Part shown: piece after piece, positions 1 through 9,451 of the stretch
Position numbering within the stretch: the stretch's first letter is position 1
Layout of the letters: the number at the start of each line of letters is the position of its first letter
Program-made: the position numbers and the translations under genes
Notes under the pieces: generated by a model
Seen by the model: the letters and a program-made list of their open reading frames with translations, nothing else
What the model was told of the DNA's origin: nothing
The model's database searches: none
Assembly: GCA_963721445.1 (NCBI GenBank)
Contig: CAVRIZ010000005.1
Coordinates: 1,612,001-1,676,000 of the forward strand
From: DAIOEK01 sp963721445
GTDB taxonomy: Bacteria > Chloroflexota > Anaerolineae > Anaerolineales > Anaerolineaceae
Length of the DNA: 64,000 nucleotides
Direction: 5' to 3'

Positions 1-64
1 ATTTCCATGTGATCCGGGGTACAGTGTTAATTAATGGATGGAAGTCATTGGAAAGGCGAACCGC

Positions 65-259
65 ATGAAACGTATCTTGACCATTGTCTCCATATTGATG
101 ATCCTGGTTGGGGGAGTCTGGCTGCTGCAGGGGTTGAACGTGTTGCTGGGCAGTGTTATGTCCGGTCAAAGCCAGTGGACGGTGATCGGGGCGGCGCTGC
201 TGGTGGTTGGGCTCGGGCTACTGGTTTTCGCCAACCGGCGCAAAAACAATCCGCGCTGA
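65..259 (+). CDS. small two-helix membrane protein
   Basis: About 64 residues. Two hydrophobic segments are visible, near residues 4-25 and 38-57, separated by a short polar loop, and the C-terminus is basic (ANRRKNNPR). The Met at 65 is preferred over an upstream ATG at 38 because it places the first membrane segment right at the N-terminus with a Lys-Arg start. I do not recognise a family. It is followed by about 180 bases without a gene and then a terminator-like hairpin, so it looks like the end of its own transcript. Confidence 0.5.
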   Translation: MKRILTIVSILMILVGGVWLLQGLNVLLGSVMSGQSQWTVIGAALLVVGLGLLVFANRRKNNPR

Positions 260-330
260 GAGAGCGAGTGGGTGGCGGGATGATGGATGCGGGTCGGCAG
301 GGTCCGACGATTTTCCCACTAACCCAGGGA

Positions 331-351
331 GAGATTCTTCGCTGCGCTCAG
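331..351 (+). repeat. partial copy of a dispersed repeat
   Basis: The block GAGATTCTTCGCTGCGCTCA is the kind of degenerate end seen in the longer dispersed repeats at 32.55, 39.66, 41.81 and 42.46 kb. Only one end is recognisable here; no inverted partner is seen nearby. Confidence 0.35.
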
Positions 352-441
352 ACGCGAACTTTGCGCCCCCGAGCGTTCTTCGCGAGAGGGGTAAGCGCGT
401 TTCGGGCGAGTGAGGTGAACGCACCAACAATAACCATTCCG

Positions 442-472
442 CACCCTTCGAACCCGGAGGGTGTTTTTCTTT
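442..472 (+). terminator. intrinsic terminator
   Basis: CACCCTTCG pairs with CGGAGGGTG (nine base pairs with one G-T) around an AACC tetraloop at 442-463, followed directly by TTTTTCTTT. It would end transcription coming from the small membrane protein gene upstream. Confidence 0.75.
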
Positions 473-498
473 GTGAAAACCCAACCCTTGCGTACAAT
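471..498 (+). promoter_or_regulatory. sigma70-like promoter for the hydrolase gene
   Basis: TTGTGA at 471-476 and TACAAT at 493-498 are separated by 16 bases. The likely start site is about 30 bases upstream of the ATG at 534, and it lies just after the terminator, as expected for an independent transcription unit. Confidence 0.5.
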
Positions 499-533
499 TG
501 TACCTATCCATCCTTCCTATCCAAGGAGTCACC

Positions 534-1430
534 ATGCCGGAGACCCTTCCCCTCTTTCCCACCCTGCAACAGTTCGAGGAATTCTCCTCCGCGTACCAGG
601 AAGTGCTGACACACTGGTCCGCGCCGTACGAGGAGCTGTATATCCCCACCCGCTTTGGCGAGACGCATGTGATCGCCAGCGGTCCCGCCGGCGCACCGCC
701 GATCCTGTTTCTGCACGCCTTCTTCGCCACAGCCGCGGTCTGGTATCCGAACGCCGGCGCGCTGGGTCAGCATTATCGCACCTACGCGGTGGACGTGCTG
801 GGGGAAGCCAACCTGAGCCGGCCCACCCGTCCGATCAAGTCGATGGAGGAGATGGCCGAGTGGTTCACCGACCTGCTGGCCGGATTGGGGATCGAGCAGA
901 CCTTCCTGGTGGGCAACTCGTTCGGGGCTTTCCTGAGCGCCGGGTTCGCCATGCACCTGCCGGAACGTGTCCGCGGGATCGTGTTGATCGGTCCGGCCGC
1001 GACCTTCAAGTCGATCAATCCGTTCTTCATTAACATGTTCCTGCCCAAGATGCTGCGGATGATGTTCCCCTGGCTGCCCGGCACGGACCGGATGATCCGG
1101 AATGGTCTGGAGTGGATGCGGGCGGGGTTGCCTCATCATGAGGCCTGGGAGAAATTATTCTATTTGTGCATGCGTGACGGCGGCGCCACCAACCAGCTCT
1201 TCCCGCGTGTGTACAAGCAGGAAGAACTGGATAAGATCCACACACCCACCCTGCTATTGGTTGGCGACCGGGAAAAGATTTACGATCCAAAAACCGTGAC
1301 CCTGATGGCGAAAAAGGCGATACCGGGAATCCGGACGGAGATCATCCCGGACGCTCACCATATCACCGCGCTGGCAAATCCCGCGGTGGTAAACCAAAAA
1401 ATCGATGAGTTCATCGGTTCGATCCTGTAA
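534..1430 (+). CDS. alpha/beta hydrolase
   Basis: A 298-residue single-domain hydrolase of the alpha/beta fold. An oxyanion-type loop follows the first core strand (ILFLHAF, about residues 57-63). The nucleophile elbow GNSFG lies at about 127-131 with Ser129 as nucleophile. A late acid candidate is in VGDREKIYD and the catalytic His is in DAHHITAL near the C-terminus. The start at 534 is chosen because AAGGAG lies five bases upstream; an ATG at 498 lacks such a site. The substrate cannot be told from sequence; esterase or C-C hydrolase activity is possible. It has its own promoter and is followed 40 bases later by a CPBP protease gene. Confidence 0.8.
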   Translation: MPETLPLFPTLQQFEEFSSAYQEVLTHWSAPYEELYIPTRFGETHVIASGPAGAPPILFLHAFFATAAVWYPNAGALGQHYRTYAVDVLGEANLSRPTRPIKSMEEMAEWFTDLLAGLGIEQTFLVGNSFGAFLSAGFAMHLPERVRGIVLIGPAATFKSINPFFINMFLPKMLRMMFPWLPGTDRMIRNGLEWMRAGLPHHEAWEKLFYLCMRDGGATNQLFPRVYKQEELDKIHTPTLLLVGDREKIYDPKTVTLMAKKAIPGIRTEIIPDAHHITALANPAVVNQKIDEFIGSIL

Positions 1431-1470
1431 CATCTTATTATTCAAACATGCCTAAGCGCCGGAGCCACTC

Positions 1471-2502
1471 ATGAAACCCTGGATCGTCAAACACCAACTC
1501 GTTTCCTTCTTCGTCCTCACCTACGCCATGATGTTCGGCGTGCTGTTCGGGTATATGGCCTTCTTCCCGGGGCAGCCGATGCTGGCTTTCTCGCCGGTCT
1601 GGTTTTTGTCGGTGTTCAGCCCGACCTATAGCGCGTTCATCGTCTCGTGGATCATCGGCGGCAAGGAAGAAGTGAAGCGGACGTTTGCGGGGTTCGCCCG
1701 CTGGAAGACCGGTTGGCGCTGGTACCTGGCGGCGCTGACGTTGTTCTTCGCCCCGCTGCTGGTCGCGCTGGTGTACATCGCGCTGGGGAATCCGGCCGCG
1801 GGCTTGCAGCCCGGCATGACCATCCCGGCGCTGCTGGGGCAGGTGGCGATCGTGGCGTTCTCCGGTCCGATCTCAGAGGAAGCCGGCTGGCGCGGGTTCG
1901 CGCTGCCGCGTCTGCAGGCGCGCTTCAACGCGCTGGTGTCGAGCCTGATCCTGGGGGTGATCTGGACCTGCTGGCACATTCCGCTCTTCTTCCTGACCGG
2001 GCAAGCCCAGGTGAGCATCCCCTTCCCGTTCTACCTGCTCCTGGTCACCACCCTGACGGTCTACTTCACCTGGCTGTACAACAACACCCGCGGCAGCCTG
2101 ATCATCACGGTGCTGGCGCACTTCTCGTTCAACCTGACCGGCACACTCCTCACCGGGGTGGTCAGCCTGATGCCGGCGATGATGTTCTACATGACGGCCA
2201 GTCCGCTGTTGGGGGTGCTGGTAATTGGGATCGTCCTGTACTTCGGTCCGAAGCATTTATCGAGGAGATTCGACAGGATCGCCCCCGTATTAATTCCCTC
2301 AAAATCCTGTTGGATTTGGGGGGATTTGGGGGGGGCCGTCCATGCTACAATTTACACGGAAATGAATCTTGGCAGAGGTGGAGGGGCGGATGGAACGAAT
2401 GCTTATTCTGGGGGGAACCGGTTATACCGGAAAACTGATCGCGCGCTATTTACTGGAATATTCAGATGCACAGGTGACCCTGGCGTCCCGGCACCTAGAT
2501 AA
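1471..2502 (+). CDS. CPBP family intramembrane metalloprotease with an aberrant tail
   Basis: A polytopic membrane protein with the three CPBP (Abi/Rce1-like) motifs: EEAGWRG at about 136-142 (Glu136, Glu137, Arg141), WTCWHIP with His169, and AHFSFN with His217 and Asn221. These residues bind the metal and form the active site in this family. The typical family end falls near residue 270. Here the frame runs on for about 75 more residues of unrelated, low-hydrophobicity sequence and overlaps the next gene by 113 bases. A stop (TAA at 2291-2293) lies in the adjacent frame, just after a C-tract at 2282-2286, so one extra base there would explain the tail. The true gene probably ends at 2293. 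Confidence 0.8.
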   Translation: MKPWIVKHQLVSFFVLTYAMMFGVLFGYMAFFPGQPMLAFSPVWFLSVFSPTYSAFIVSWIIGGKEEVKRTFAGFARWKTGWRWYLAALTLFFAPLLVALVYIALGNPAAGLQPGMTIPALLGQVAIVAFSGPISEEAGWRGFALPRLQARFNALVSSLILGVIWTCWHIPLFFLTGQAQVSIPFPFYLLLVTTLTVYFTWLYNNTRGSLIITVLAHFSFNLTGTLLTGVVSLMPAMMFYMTASPLLGVLVIGIVLYFGPKHLSRRFDRIAPVLIPSKSCWIWGDLGGAVHATIYTEMNLGRGGGADGTNAYSGGNRLYRKTDRALFTGIFRCTGDPGVPAPR

Positions 2503-3499
2503 GGCGCAGGCGTTGGCAGCCGAATTCAACCGGGAGTATCCCGGCGAACGGGTGTCAGCCGTGTATGCAGACGCCGCGGACGGTCTATCGCTTCGGGAAG
2601 CGTATCGGGGTCACGCCATGGTCGTGGTCGCCGCGCCAACGACTGCCCACGCGGAGACGGTCATCCGGGCGGCGTTGGATGCAGGAATCGATTACCTCGA
2701 TGTGCAGCTTGGTGCCAAAAAACTCAACTTATTACAACATCTTGCGGGGGAGATCGAAGCCGCGGGCAGGTGTTTCATCACCGAGGCTGGCTTCCATCCC
2801 GGATTGCCTTCCGCGTTGGTGAGATATGCTGCCTGTCAAATGGACGAGGTCGAGAGCGCCATCACAGCGGGCTATCTCAACATGGGCAAGGATCTGCCTT
2901 ACACGGAAGCGGTCGATGAACTGGTGGAGGCATTCAAAGAGTACCAATCGCAGGTATATAAGGACGGGCATTGGACGAAAACCGGCACTTTCAGCATGCG
3001 CCGGATCGATTTCGGCTCAGATATCGGTTGGAAGCAGTGTTATTCGATGTTTTTCGAGGAGATGCTCCCTCTGCCGGAAATGTATCCCTCGCTTAAAGAA
3101 CTTGGATTTTATATGTCTGAAATGCATTGGATATCGGATTGGCTGGTCATGCCGCTGGCTTTTCTATGGATGAAGGTGGCGCCAAACGCAGTAGGCCCGA
3201 TCGGCAAATTCATCTTCTGGGGGATGCGCTCATTTCATAAGCCACCTTACCGGGTGGAACTGATGGTCCGGGCGGCGGGGAGTAAGAATGGCAAGCCGGC
3301 TGTTTTTCGGGCAAGTGTTGACCATGCGGATGGGTACGTCCTGACCGCTGTCCCGGTGGTGGCGGCTCTGTTGCAGTATCTGGATGGGAGCGCCCGCAAA
3401 CCGGGCTTGTGGATGATGGGGCACTTCGCTGAACCGGTCAGGTTGATGGCAGATATGGAGAAGATGGGGCTCCACGTTCAGTCCAGCACCTCTCAGTAG
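2390..3499 (+). CDS. saccharopine dehydrogenase-like NAD(P)-binding protein
   Basis: 369 residues. The N-terminus is a Rossmann fold with ILGGTGYTGK (glycine-rich dinucleotide loop) followed by ASRHLDKAQAL, as in the saccharopine dehydrogenase NADP-binding domain. The remainder matches the general layout of trans-acting enoyl reductase or saccharopine-reductase-like proteins, but no substrate residues can be assigned. The start at 2390 has GGAGGGG four bases upstream; a Met at 2369 lacks this. A TACAAT box at 2346-2351 may be its -10. It overlaps only the aberrant tail of the protease gene upstream, and is followed by a membrane methyltransferase-like gene. Confidence 0.7.
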   Translation: MERMLILGGTGYTGKLIARYLLEYSDAQVTLASRHLDKAQALAAEFNREYPGERVSAVYADAADGLSLREAYRGHAMVVVAAPTTAHAETVIRAALDAGIDYLDVQLGAKKLNLLQHLAGEIEAAGRCFITEAGFHPGLPSALVRYAACQMDEVESAITAGYLNMGKDLPYTEAVDELVEAFKEYQSQVYKDGHWTKTGTFSMRRIDFGSDIGWKQCYSMFFEEMLPLPEMYPSLKELGFYMSEMHWISDWLVMPLAFLWMKVAPNAVGPIGKFIFWGMRSFHKPPYRVELMVRAAGSKNGKPAVFRASVDHADGYVLTAVPVVAALLQYLDGSARKPGLWMMGHFAEPVRLMADMEKMGLHVQSSTSQ

Positions 3500-3568
3500 G
3501 GTGGTAATTTTCCCCAAATCCAGATACGATGGATTTGGATGCCGTCGGGGTCTGAAAGGATGCAAAGG

Positions 3569-4129
3569 ATGGATCCTGCCTGGAAATGGGTACTCTTCGG
3601 GGCGATCTCGCTGGTGCTGGCATACATATCGCGCGCATCGTTGCGCTCACCAGCATCCCACGGATTTTACCGATTCTTCGCCTGGATATCTATCGCGGCG
3701 TTATTTTGCATGAATCTGGATGTCTGGTTTCGCGATCCTCTGTCGGGGCACCAGCTCATCTCGTGGTTTTTGTTGCTGGTCAGTCTCGTACCGCTGGCTC
3801 TTGGCATCCAGGCACTTGTCCGGCGCGGAAAACCTGTCCGCTACCGGCAGGAAGAACCCTACCTCCTGTGGTTCGAAAAAACTACCACTCTGGTAACGAC
3901 CGGCGTCTTTCGGTTTATCCGGCATCCGATCTATAGTTCGCTGCTCTGGTTGGCATGGGGATTATTCTTTAAAGCTCCAGACCTGACTGGCGGTCTATTG
4001 GGTATTGCGGCTACGATCTTTCTCTTCTTTACAGCCCGTGCCGAAGAAGCAGAGTGCATCCGTTTCTTCGGTCCGATCTACCAGGAGTACATGAAAAAGA
4101 CGAAGATGTTTCTACCGTTTGTGATCTGA
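3569..4129 (+). CDS. isoprenylcysteine methyltransferase (ICMT)-family membrane protein
   Basis: About 186 residues with four to five membrane segments. The C-terminal half carries the family signature TGVFRFIRHPIYSS (the RHP motif that contacts S-adenosylmethionine in ICMT/PEMT-type enzymes), then RAEEAECIRFFG and YQEYMKKTKMFLP. Bacterial members methylate unknown, probably lipid or small-molecule, substrates. The start at 3569 is chosen because GAAAGG lies nine bases upstream; Met codons at 3539 and 3560 are in frame. Two other family members occur in this window, at 6.6 and 19.95 kb. Confidence 0.75.
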   Translation: MDPAWKWVLFGAISLVLAYISRASLRSPASHGFYRFFAWISIAALFCMNLDVWFRDPLSGHQLISWFLLLVSLVPLALGIQALVRRGKPVRYRQEEPYLLWFEKTTTLVTTGVFRFIRHPIYSSLLWLAWGLFFKAPDLTGGLLGIAATIFLFFTARAEEAECIRFFGPIYQEYMKKTKMFLPFVI

Positions 4130-4130
4130 T

Positions 4131-4171
4131 GGAAAAAATAAACCTGCCTGTCCAATACCGGCATGCAGGTT
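4131..4171 (-). terminator. terminator of the GGDEF/EAL gene, possibly bidirectional
   Basis: AACCTGC at 4141-4147 pairs with GCAGGTT at 4165-4171 with partial pairing inside the loop. On the minus strand the hairpin is followed by TATTTTTTCC, so it ends the diguanylate cyclase/phosphodiesterase gene; on the plus strand it follows the ICMT gene. Confidence 0.65.
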
Positions 4172-4198
4172 AGCGAAGTCGATCTTTATTTCATAAAA

Positions 4199-6282
4199 TC
4201 AATCGTATTTGTGCAGGCTGGTGGTGTTCTTGCGGAAGATATCCACGACGTTTTCCTGTGCCACTCCCTTACCCAGATAAAAGCCCTGTACCAGGTCGCA
4301 ATTAATGCTGGACAGGATGGCAAGTTGATCTGCTGTTTCCACCCCTTCGGCAACGACATTCAAATGAAGCTGGTGAGCCATCGTGATGATCGCAGCTACG
4401 ATTGCGGAGTCGCTTTGATTGATCTCATTAATAAATGAACGGTCGATCTTAATGGTATTGGTCGGGATGTTGCGGATGTGATCCAGGGAAGAGTATCCAC
4501 TGCCAAAGTCATCAATGGATAGGAACACACCCATATCTTGTAATTCCATCATGATATTGGAGGCTTTTTCGACATTCCGCATTGCCACGGATTCGGTCAG
4601 TTCAAGCTCAAGCAGGCTTGGATCCAAACCGCTGTCTTCCAGGGCAGAGCGGACCATTTGAACGAGATGTTGATCGTTGAATTGCACCGCCGACAGGTTG
4701 ACAGACATCTTTAAGGGTTTTCCGGTCAGCTTATGCCATTTTTGCGCCTGAATGCACGCGGTGATGCAATACCCACTCACCCATTGGCACGATCAGCCCA
4801 GATTCTTCCGCCACATAGATAAATTCATCCGGCAAAAGCAATCCGCGGACGGGATGATTCCAGCGAATTAACGCCTCAAACCCGACCAGCTCATAGGGTT
4901 TGATGGTGCAGATCTGCTGGTAATGCAGCACGAATTCATTGTTGATCAACCCATGCCGGATCTCGGCTTCCAACTGGAGCCGGTAGACAGAGCGCTCGTG
5001 CATGCTGACGTCGAATAATTCATAGCGTCCCCTGCCGTTATTCTTGGCATGGTACATGGCTGTGTCCACATCGCGGAGCAGGTCTTCCAGGAATTGGTAT
5101 TGACTGGAAAGGAACCCGATCCCGATACTGGCGCTGGAAACAATATCCTGTCCCTGGATTCGGAACGGCTTCTGCAATTCTTTCAGGATCCGGTCCGCGA
5201 CCAGGATGGCTTCGTCTTCATGTTGGATGCGGTTGAGCAGGATCGCAAATTCGTCCCCGCCAAAGCGTGCGACCGTATCTCCCGGGCGAGTGCACAGTTC
5301 GAGCCGTTGAGCAAAATCGCATAACAACTCGTCCCCGCTCATGTGATCCAAGGCTGTCGTTCACCAATTTAAAATGGTCAATATCCAGGAAGAGCACAGC
5401 TGCGGATTTTTCTTTTAGGCTTCGGGTATGTTCGATGACACCCTTCAACCGTTCCAGGAATAAAGCCCGGTTTGGAAGTTGAGTCAGATCATCGTGCAGC
5501 GCGCGCTGGGTTAACTTGTCTTCGATCTCTTTCTGGGCGGTGATGTCTGCCTGTGAACCCGCAATGCGGGTGGGTTTATTCTGGGCATCGAACAGGGCGA
5601 GTCCATAGCAAACCATCCAGCGATAACTGCCATCCTGGTGTCTTACCCGGTATTCACATTCCAACTTGGGGGAATACCCCTGAAGGTGATCTGAGATGGC
5701 CAGATTCAACCGGGCAGCATCTTCAGGATGAACCCGTTCCATCCAATCGGTGGGTGATGAAATGGTTTGCGTTTCAGGCAATCCGAGAATGACATTCCAG
5801 CGGGGGGAAAAATAGAATTCGCCGCTTCTCAGATTCCAATCCCAGATCACATCGTTAACAGCCTGGGTCGCCAGTGTATACCGCTCTTCGCTCTCACGCA
5901 GTTTCGTCTCAAGGTTGTGTTTATAGAGTGTGTTTTCGATCACCTGACCCAATTCACGATCATCGAATGGTTCGACCAGGTAACCCGCACCGTCGGTTGC
6001 GAGAGCCGGATTGACCGGGTTATCGTCAGCAGGATCGGTGAGATAGATGACTGGAATATTTTGCGAACCTCGATTGGAAGGGGCGGAATTTCCGTTATCC
6101 CTCGGACCGTGATTATGGCCATCCATCAAAATCAGGTGAGGCAGGTATTTTCTGGCGAACTGGACAGCTTCCTCCGTTGAGGATGCCTGTGCCACGACCT
6201 CATATCCCATCGATTCAAGGCGTTGTTGAATATCTCTGGCAATAATCATCTCATCAATATAAAGCATTATCCGTGTGGTCAT
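4199..6282 (-). pseudogene. REC-PAS-GGDEF-EAL cyclic-di-GMP protein, two frameshifts
   Basis: Three overlapping frames (4199-4780, 4731-5351, 5218 upward) rejoin into one protein of about 695 residues. Order: receiver-like domain, PAS fold (WMERVHPEDAARL), GGDEF domain with an intact ARFGGDEF active site, and EAL domain with FEALIRW, IDDFGSGYSSL and VAEGVET. It should both make and break cyclic di-GMP. The receiver keeps the phosphoacceptor Asp (LILMD) but has Glu in place of the conserved Lys (YLVEPF). The start at 6282 has GGGAGG ten bases upstream; an ATG at 6375 is possible. The frame breaks, each one extra base, are near 5344-5352 (NDSLG / HMSGDE) and 4756-4762 (WVLHH / ACIQAQKW). Real decay or sequence error cannot be separated here. 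Confidence 0.8.
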
Positions 6283-6599
6283 AGGCAGGTTACCTCCCTG
6301 GTTACCCACCGTCTGGTAAGAAGTGGATTGTGGAAAGAATTCGACTGGATCATGAGTATCATTTGCTGTTTTCACATTTGTATACCAGTTGGAGCCAAGT
6401 AGAACAACTTTGATCTTTCCCTTTACAAATCATTAATAGGGATGCAATATCCAACAGCTAAATCTGTGCAATAAACATGCTAAGGAGTATTACCTAACCT
6501 TCTATGAGCCATTCCAAAGATCCAGGACAAACAATATAGCAGGGCGTCGTCGCGAAAATTAGTTCTATAATGATATTGCCAGACAGAGTAGGGATATCT

Positions 6600-7298
6600 A
6601 TGAACGAACCCCCAAAAACGGGAATTGCCCGATTGATCATTTCGATGACGTTCTTTGTCGTCGTCATTGCGTTACTACCGCTCCTTGTTTCGAGGCGATG
6701 GGACTGGTGGGAAGCCTGGGTATATGCCATAGTATCGATCGTTGGTTTTGTGATCAGCCGGTGGATTGTTTGGAAATCCAATCCTGATCTGATCAGGGAA
6801 CGTGCCCGTATCATGGATCACAAGGATGCCGCCACCTGGGATAAAACACTGGTTCCCCTCTTGGGTCTTGGCGGAGTGATGGTTCCTTTGATCGCTGGGT
6901 TGGATGCTCTTGTGGCAGGACCTCCTCCATTTTACTTACAAATTAAGATGATTTCATTGGCTTTGATGCTGACTGGGTTTTTATTGGCATCGTACGCCTT
7001 GATCGAAAACCGGTTTTTCTCAGGCATGGTACGACTGCAATCCGACCGCGACCATTATGTGATCAAGAGTGGTCCGTACCGTTGGGTCCGCCACCCGGGA
7101 TACGCGGGATCGGTCATCGCCTACATTGCAACACCCTTCTTCTTGGATTCAATGTGGTCGTATATCCCGGTTATTTTTGCCATCATAGTGATCGTCATTC
7201 GGACCTCCCTGGAGGACAAATTCCTACGGACCAATCTGATGGGATACACCGAGTATGCAGAAGAAGTCCGATATCGGTTATTTCCAGGTGTCTGGTGA
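6600..7298 (+). CDS. ICMT-family membrane methyltransferase
   Basis: 232 residues, about five membrane segments. The C-terminal catalytic half has SGPYRWVRHPGYAG with the RHPGY motif, then RTSLEDKFLRTNL and YTEYAEEVRYRLFPGVW, typical of bacterial isoprenylcysteine or phospholipid methyltransferase homologues that use S-adenosylmethionine. The start at 6600 has AGGGA a few bases upstream; the in-frame ATG at 6570 lacks it. It is divergent from the cyclic-di-GMP gene. The 220-base gap between them holds nothing else I can support. Substrate unknown. Confidence 0.75.
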   Translation: MNEPPKTGIARLIISMTFFVVVIALLPLLVSRRWDWWEAWVYAIVSIVGFVISRWIVWKSNPDLIRERARIMDHKDAATWDKTLVPLLGLGGVMVPLIAGLDALVAGPPPFYLQIKMISLALMLTGFLLASYALIENRFFSGMVRLQSDRDHYVIKSGPYRWVRHPGYAGSVIAYIATPFFLDSMWSYIPVIFAIIVIVIRTSLEDKFLRTNLMGYTEYAEEVRYRLFPGVW

Positions 7299-7470
7299 GA
7301 TGTATCGAAATCCTTATGCGGACAGGATTGCTCATCCCCTCGACCTGATACTATCGGTTGTCATTTTGCAAGCAATGCTGCCGCTGTTTGATTGATTCGT
7401 AGTTGACCAGTATCCCCGTTGGATCGGTAGATTAAATCTGGTGGATGAGAAGAAAGGGAAAGGTGACTAT

Positions 7471-7788
7471 ATGATCAGTCGAATCTGGCATGGCTGGACG
7501 ACCCCCGCAAACGCGGATATTTATGAAGGTTTGCTGAAGGAGGAAATCTTTACAGGCATTCAGCACAGGAAGATCCGTGGATTTGAGGGCATCCAATTGT
7601 TGAGGCGGGTTGTGGGCACAGAGGTGGAATTCGTCACCATCATGCGGTTCCAGTCGTTGGACGCAGTGCGTGAGTTCGCCGGCGAAGATTACGAAGCGGC
7701 GGTGGTCCCACCCAAGGCGCGAGCTGTCCTCGCCCATTTTGACGCCCGTTCGCAGCATTACGAGATCAGGGAAGAACGAGGCGGGTAA
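7471..7788 (+). CDS. antibiotic-biosynthesis-monooxygenase-like small protein
   Basis: 105 residues of the ferredoxin-like ABM fold. RIWHGWTTPANADIY at the N-terminus and FVTIMRFQSLDAVREFAG in the middle are the usual pattern of these dimeric alpha/beta proteins. Members include heme-degrading enzymes and quinol monooxygenases, but many have no known activity. The start at 7471 is supported by AAAGG upstream; a Met at 7441 would add a charged ten-residue extension. Confidence 0.6.
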   Translation: MISRIWHGWTTPANADIYEGLLKEEIFTGIQHRKIRGFEGIQLLRRVVGTEVEFVTIMRFQSLDAVREFAGEDYEAAVVPPKARAVLAHFDARSQHYEIREERGG

Positions 7789-7894
7789 TTAGATGAAACT
7801 GGTCACAGAAACGAATCCCACTGGTATCAACCGAACTTGGCTAACCACGATTAATAAATCTCCTGATGGCCTGTGATCGTTTCACGCTCTAAAC

Positions 7895-7923
7895 TTGTCT
7901 TACTTCAATGATTAACCTATACT
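7895..7923 (+). promoter_or_regulatory. sigma70-like promoter
   Basis: TTGTCT at 7895-7900 and TATACT at 7918-7923 are separated by 17 bases. Transcription would start about 35 bases before the ATG of the 143-residue protein at 7965. Confidence 0.5.
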
Positions 7924-7964
7924 GAGCTGGATATAGCTCATATAAAGGAGAATGGAAAACCACA

Positions 7965-8396
7965 ATGACAACCTTGATCGATGACATTAAGAAATCCCTG
8001 GGAAACCGCGACGGAAAATGGAACGAAAAGAAGGGCGTCTGGGATTTTTCCACCACGATTGCAGAAAGAAAGGCATTCCTCGCGAAGAAGAAACTGACCT
8101 ATTCTCTCAAACTTCGCATCGATGATGCAGCGAAAATTGTGAAATTCTCTGAGATGCTGATGGAAGCCGGATCGGGGTTATCAACGGGCGGTGACATGGA
8201 TGGCGGGTTCGGCTTTAAGACCGAAACCTACAATACCTTCGGCGGTGCTCGCCAGGGAACGATCACAGAGCAGTCGAAGTTATTTGGCAAGGACTACACC
8301 TACCAGTTTGATTTCAACGAGATCCGAAACCGAATTCAGGTGATCGTCGAGCTGGCCGGGTATAAATTCGAGTACCAGGTTCTGCCTGTCAAGTAA
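7965..8396 (+). CDS. conserved-looking hypothetical protein
   Basis: 143 residues, soluble, charged, no signal peptide or membrane segment. The N-terminal half is Lys-rich (GKWNEKKGVWDF, ERKAFLAKKK). The C-terminal half looks beta-rich with alternating hydrophobics. AAAGGAG about 14 bases upstream and a good promoter support expression. It is followed 16 bases later by the broken prenyltransferase-like gene and may share its transcript. I do not recognise a family. Confidence 0.55.
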   Translation: MTTLIDDIKKSLGNRDGKWNEKKGVWDFSTTIAERKAFLAKKKLTYSLKLRIDDAAKIVKFSEMLMEAGSGLSTGGDMDGGFGFKTETYNTFGGARQGTITEQSKLFGKDYTYQFDFNEIRNRIQVIVELAGYKFEYQVLPVK

Positions 8397-8412
8397 GCAA
8401 TCGGAGGCTGGT

Positions 8413-9407
8413 ATGGAAATACCGGTTGAGTGGCTTTTGGAAGGCGGGTCATTCATCGAATACCGCACCAGAGTGGATCTGCTGGGACAATCGGATGACG
8501 ATCCATTGGTAGCATCGGCTCGCATGGCGATGCTGGTTGACCCGGGCGTGCACAGTTTGATCGAGGAACTGGCGGACTGGCCCGGAGTGGTGATCGCCAG
8601 CCATAAAAGCGCCGGACAGTCTTTCCATAAGCTTACCTTCCTGGCTGATCTGGGACTTAAAGCCGGCGACCCCGGCATGGATGTGATCATTACGCGGATC
8701 ATGCAGCACCAATCCGAGAGAAGGACCGTTCCAGCTACCGATGAATATTTCCACCCAATATGGCGGTTCCGGTGAAGACCGTGGGAGCGTGGGCATTGTG
8801 CGATGCGCCGCTGATTGTGTACGCATTAGCGAGTTTCGGACTGCAGTGCGATCCGGCAGTTGTGAAGGCAGTGAATTACCTGGTGGGATTGGTACGTGAC
8901 AACGGTTGGCCGTGCGCCGTCTCGAAGGAGCTGGGTAAATTCCGCGGACCGGGGCGCAAAGAGGATCCCTGTCCGTTCGCGAACCTGGCCATGCTCAAAC
9001 TCCTTTCGGTGGTTCCGGAGTGGTGTGACAGTTCAGCCTGTCGGGTGGGGGCAGATACGTTGCTGGATCTATGGTTGAACAGCGAGACTCGCCATCCGTA
9101 TATGTTTTACGCAGGGACCGATTTTCGAAAATTGAAGGTGCCCTTCATCTGGTACGACGTTACGCACATGCTGTATGTTCTTACCAGATTCACTTGGTTG
9201 CGAGGCGATGCGCGGTTGAAATCGATGGCGGATGTCTTGAAAAGCAAGATGGACAGCCAGGGTCGTTTCACATTAGAGTCGGTCTGGACGGCCTGGAAAG
9301 ATTGGGAGTTCGGCCAAAAAAAAGAACCTTCACGTTGGTTGACATTAAAGGCATGGCAAATTATTGAGAGAATTGAGACCGGGATGGATTTACAGCATCC
9401 ATTTTGA
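8413..9407 (+). pseudogene. prenyltransferase/terpene-cyclase-like repeat protein, frameshifted
   Basis: Three frames rejoin into about 330 residues: 8413 to about 8718, then a short stretch reading GPFQLPMNISTQYGGSGED in the next frame, then about 8780 to 9407. The sequence has the helical-hairpin character of the squalene-cyclase/prenyltransferase fold, with motifs such as WALCDAPL, DNGWPC and PFANLAMLKLL. No DxDD catalytic motif of squalene-hopene cyclases is seen, so it is a cyclase-fold relative of unknown activity. Each break is one extra base. The downstream fragment has an ATG at 8760 overlapping the first fragment, but its first residues do not fit the family. GGAGG precedes the start. 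Confidence 0.55.
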
Positions 9408-9451
9408 ATTGAAGCGTGTGTCATCCTCGGGGCAGCAAATGGGAGGGAGAA

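Noticed and set aside
34..609. 191-codon ORF at the left end of the window
   Set aside because: It overlaps the small membrane protein, a terminator and the start of the hydrolase, and its sequence is Arg/Pro-rich without protein character.
1647..2438. 263-codon ORF inside the CPBP gene
   Set aside because: Arg/Asp/Gly/Pro-rich shadow of the GC-rich protease gene; the protease frame has all three catalytic motifs.
4163..4438. 91-codon plus-strand ORF
   Set aside because: It lies opposite the EAL domain, whose motifs are clear on the minus strand.
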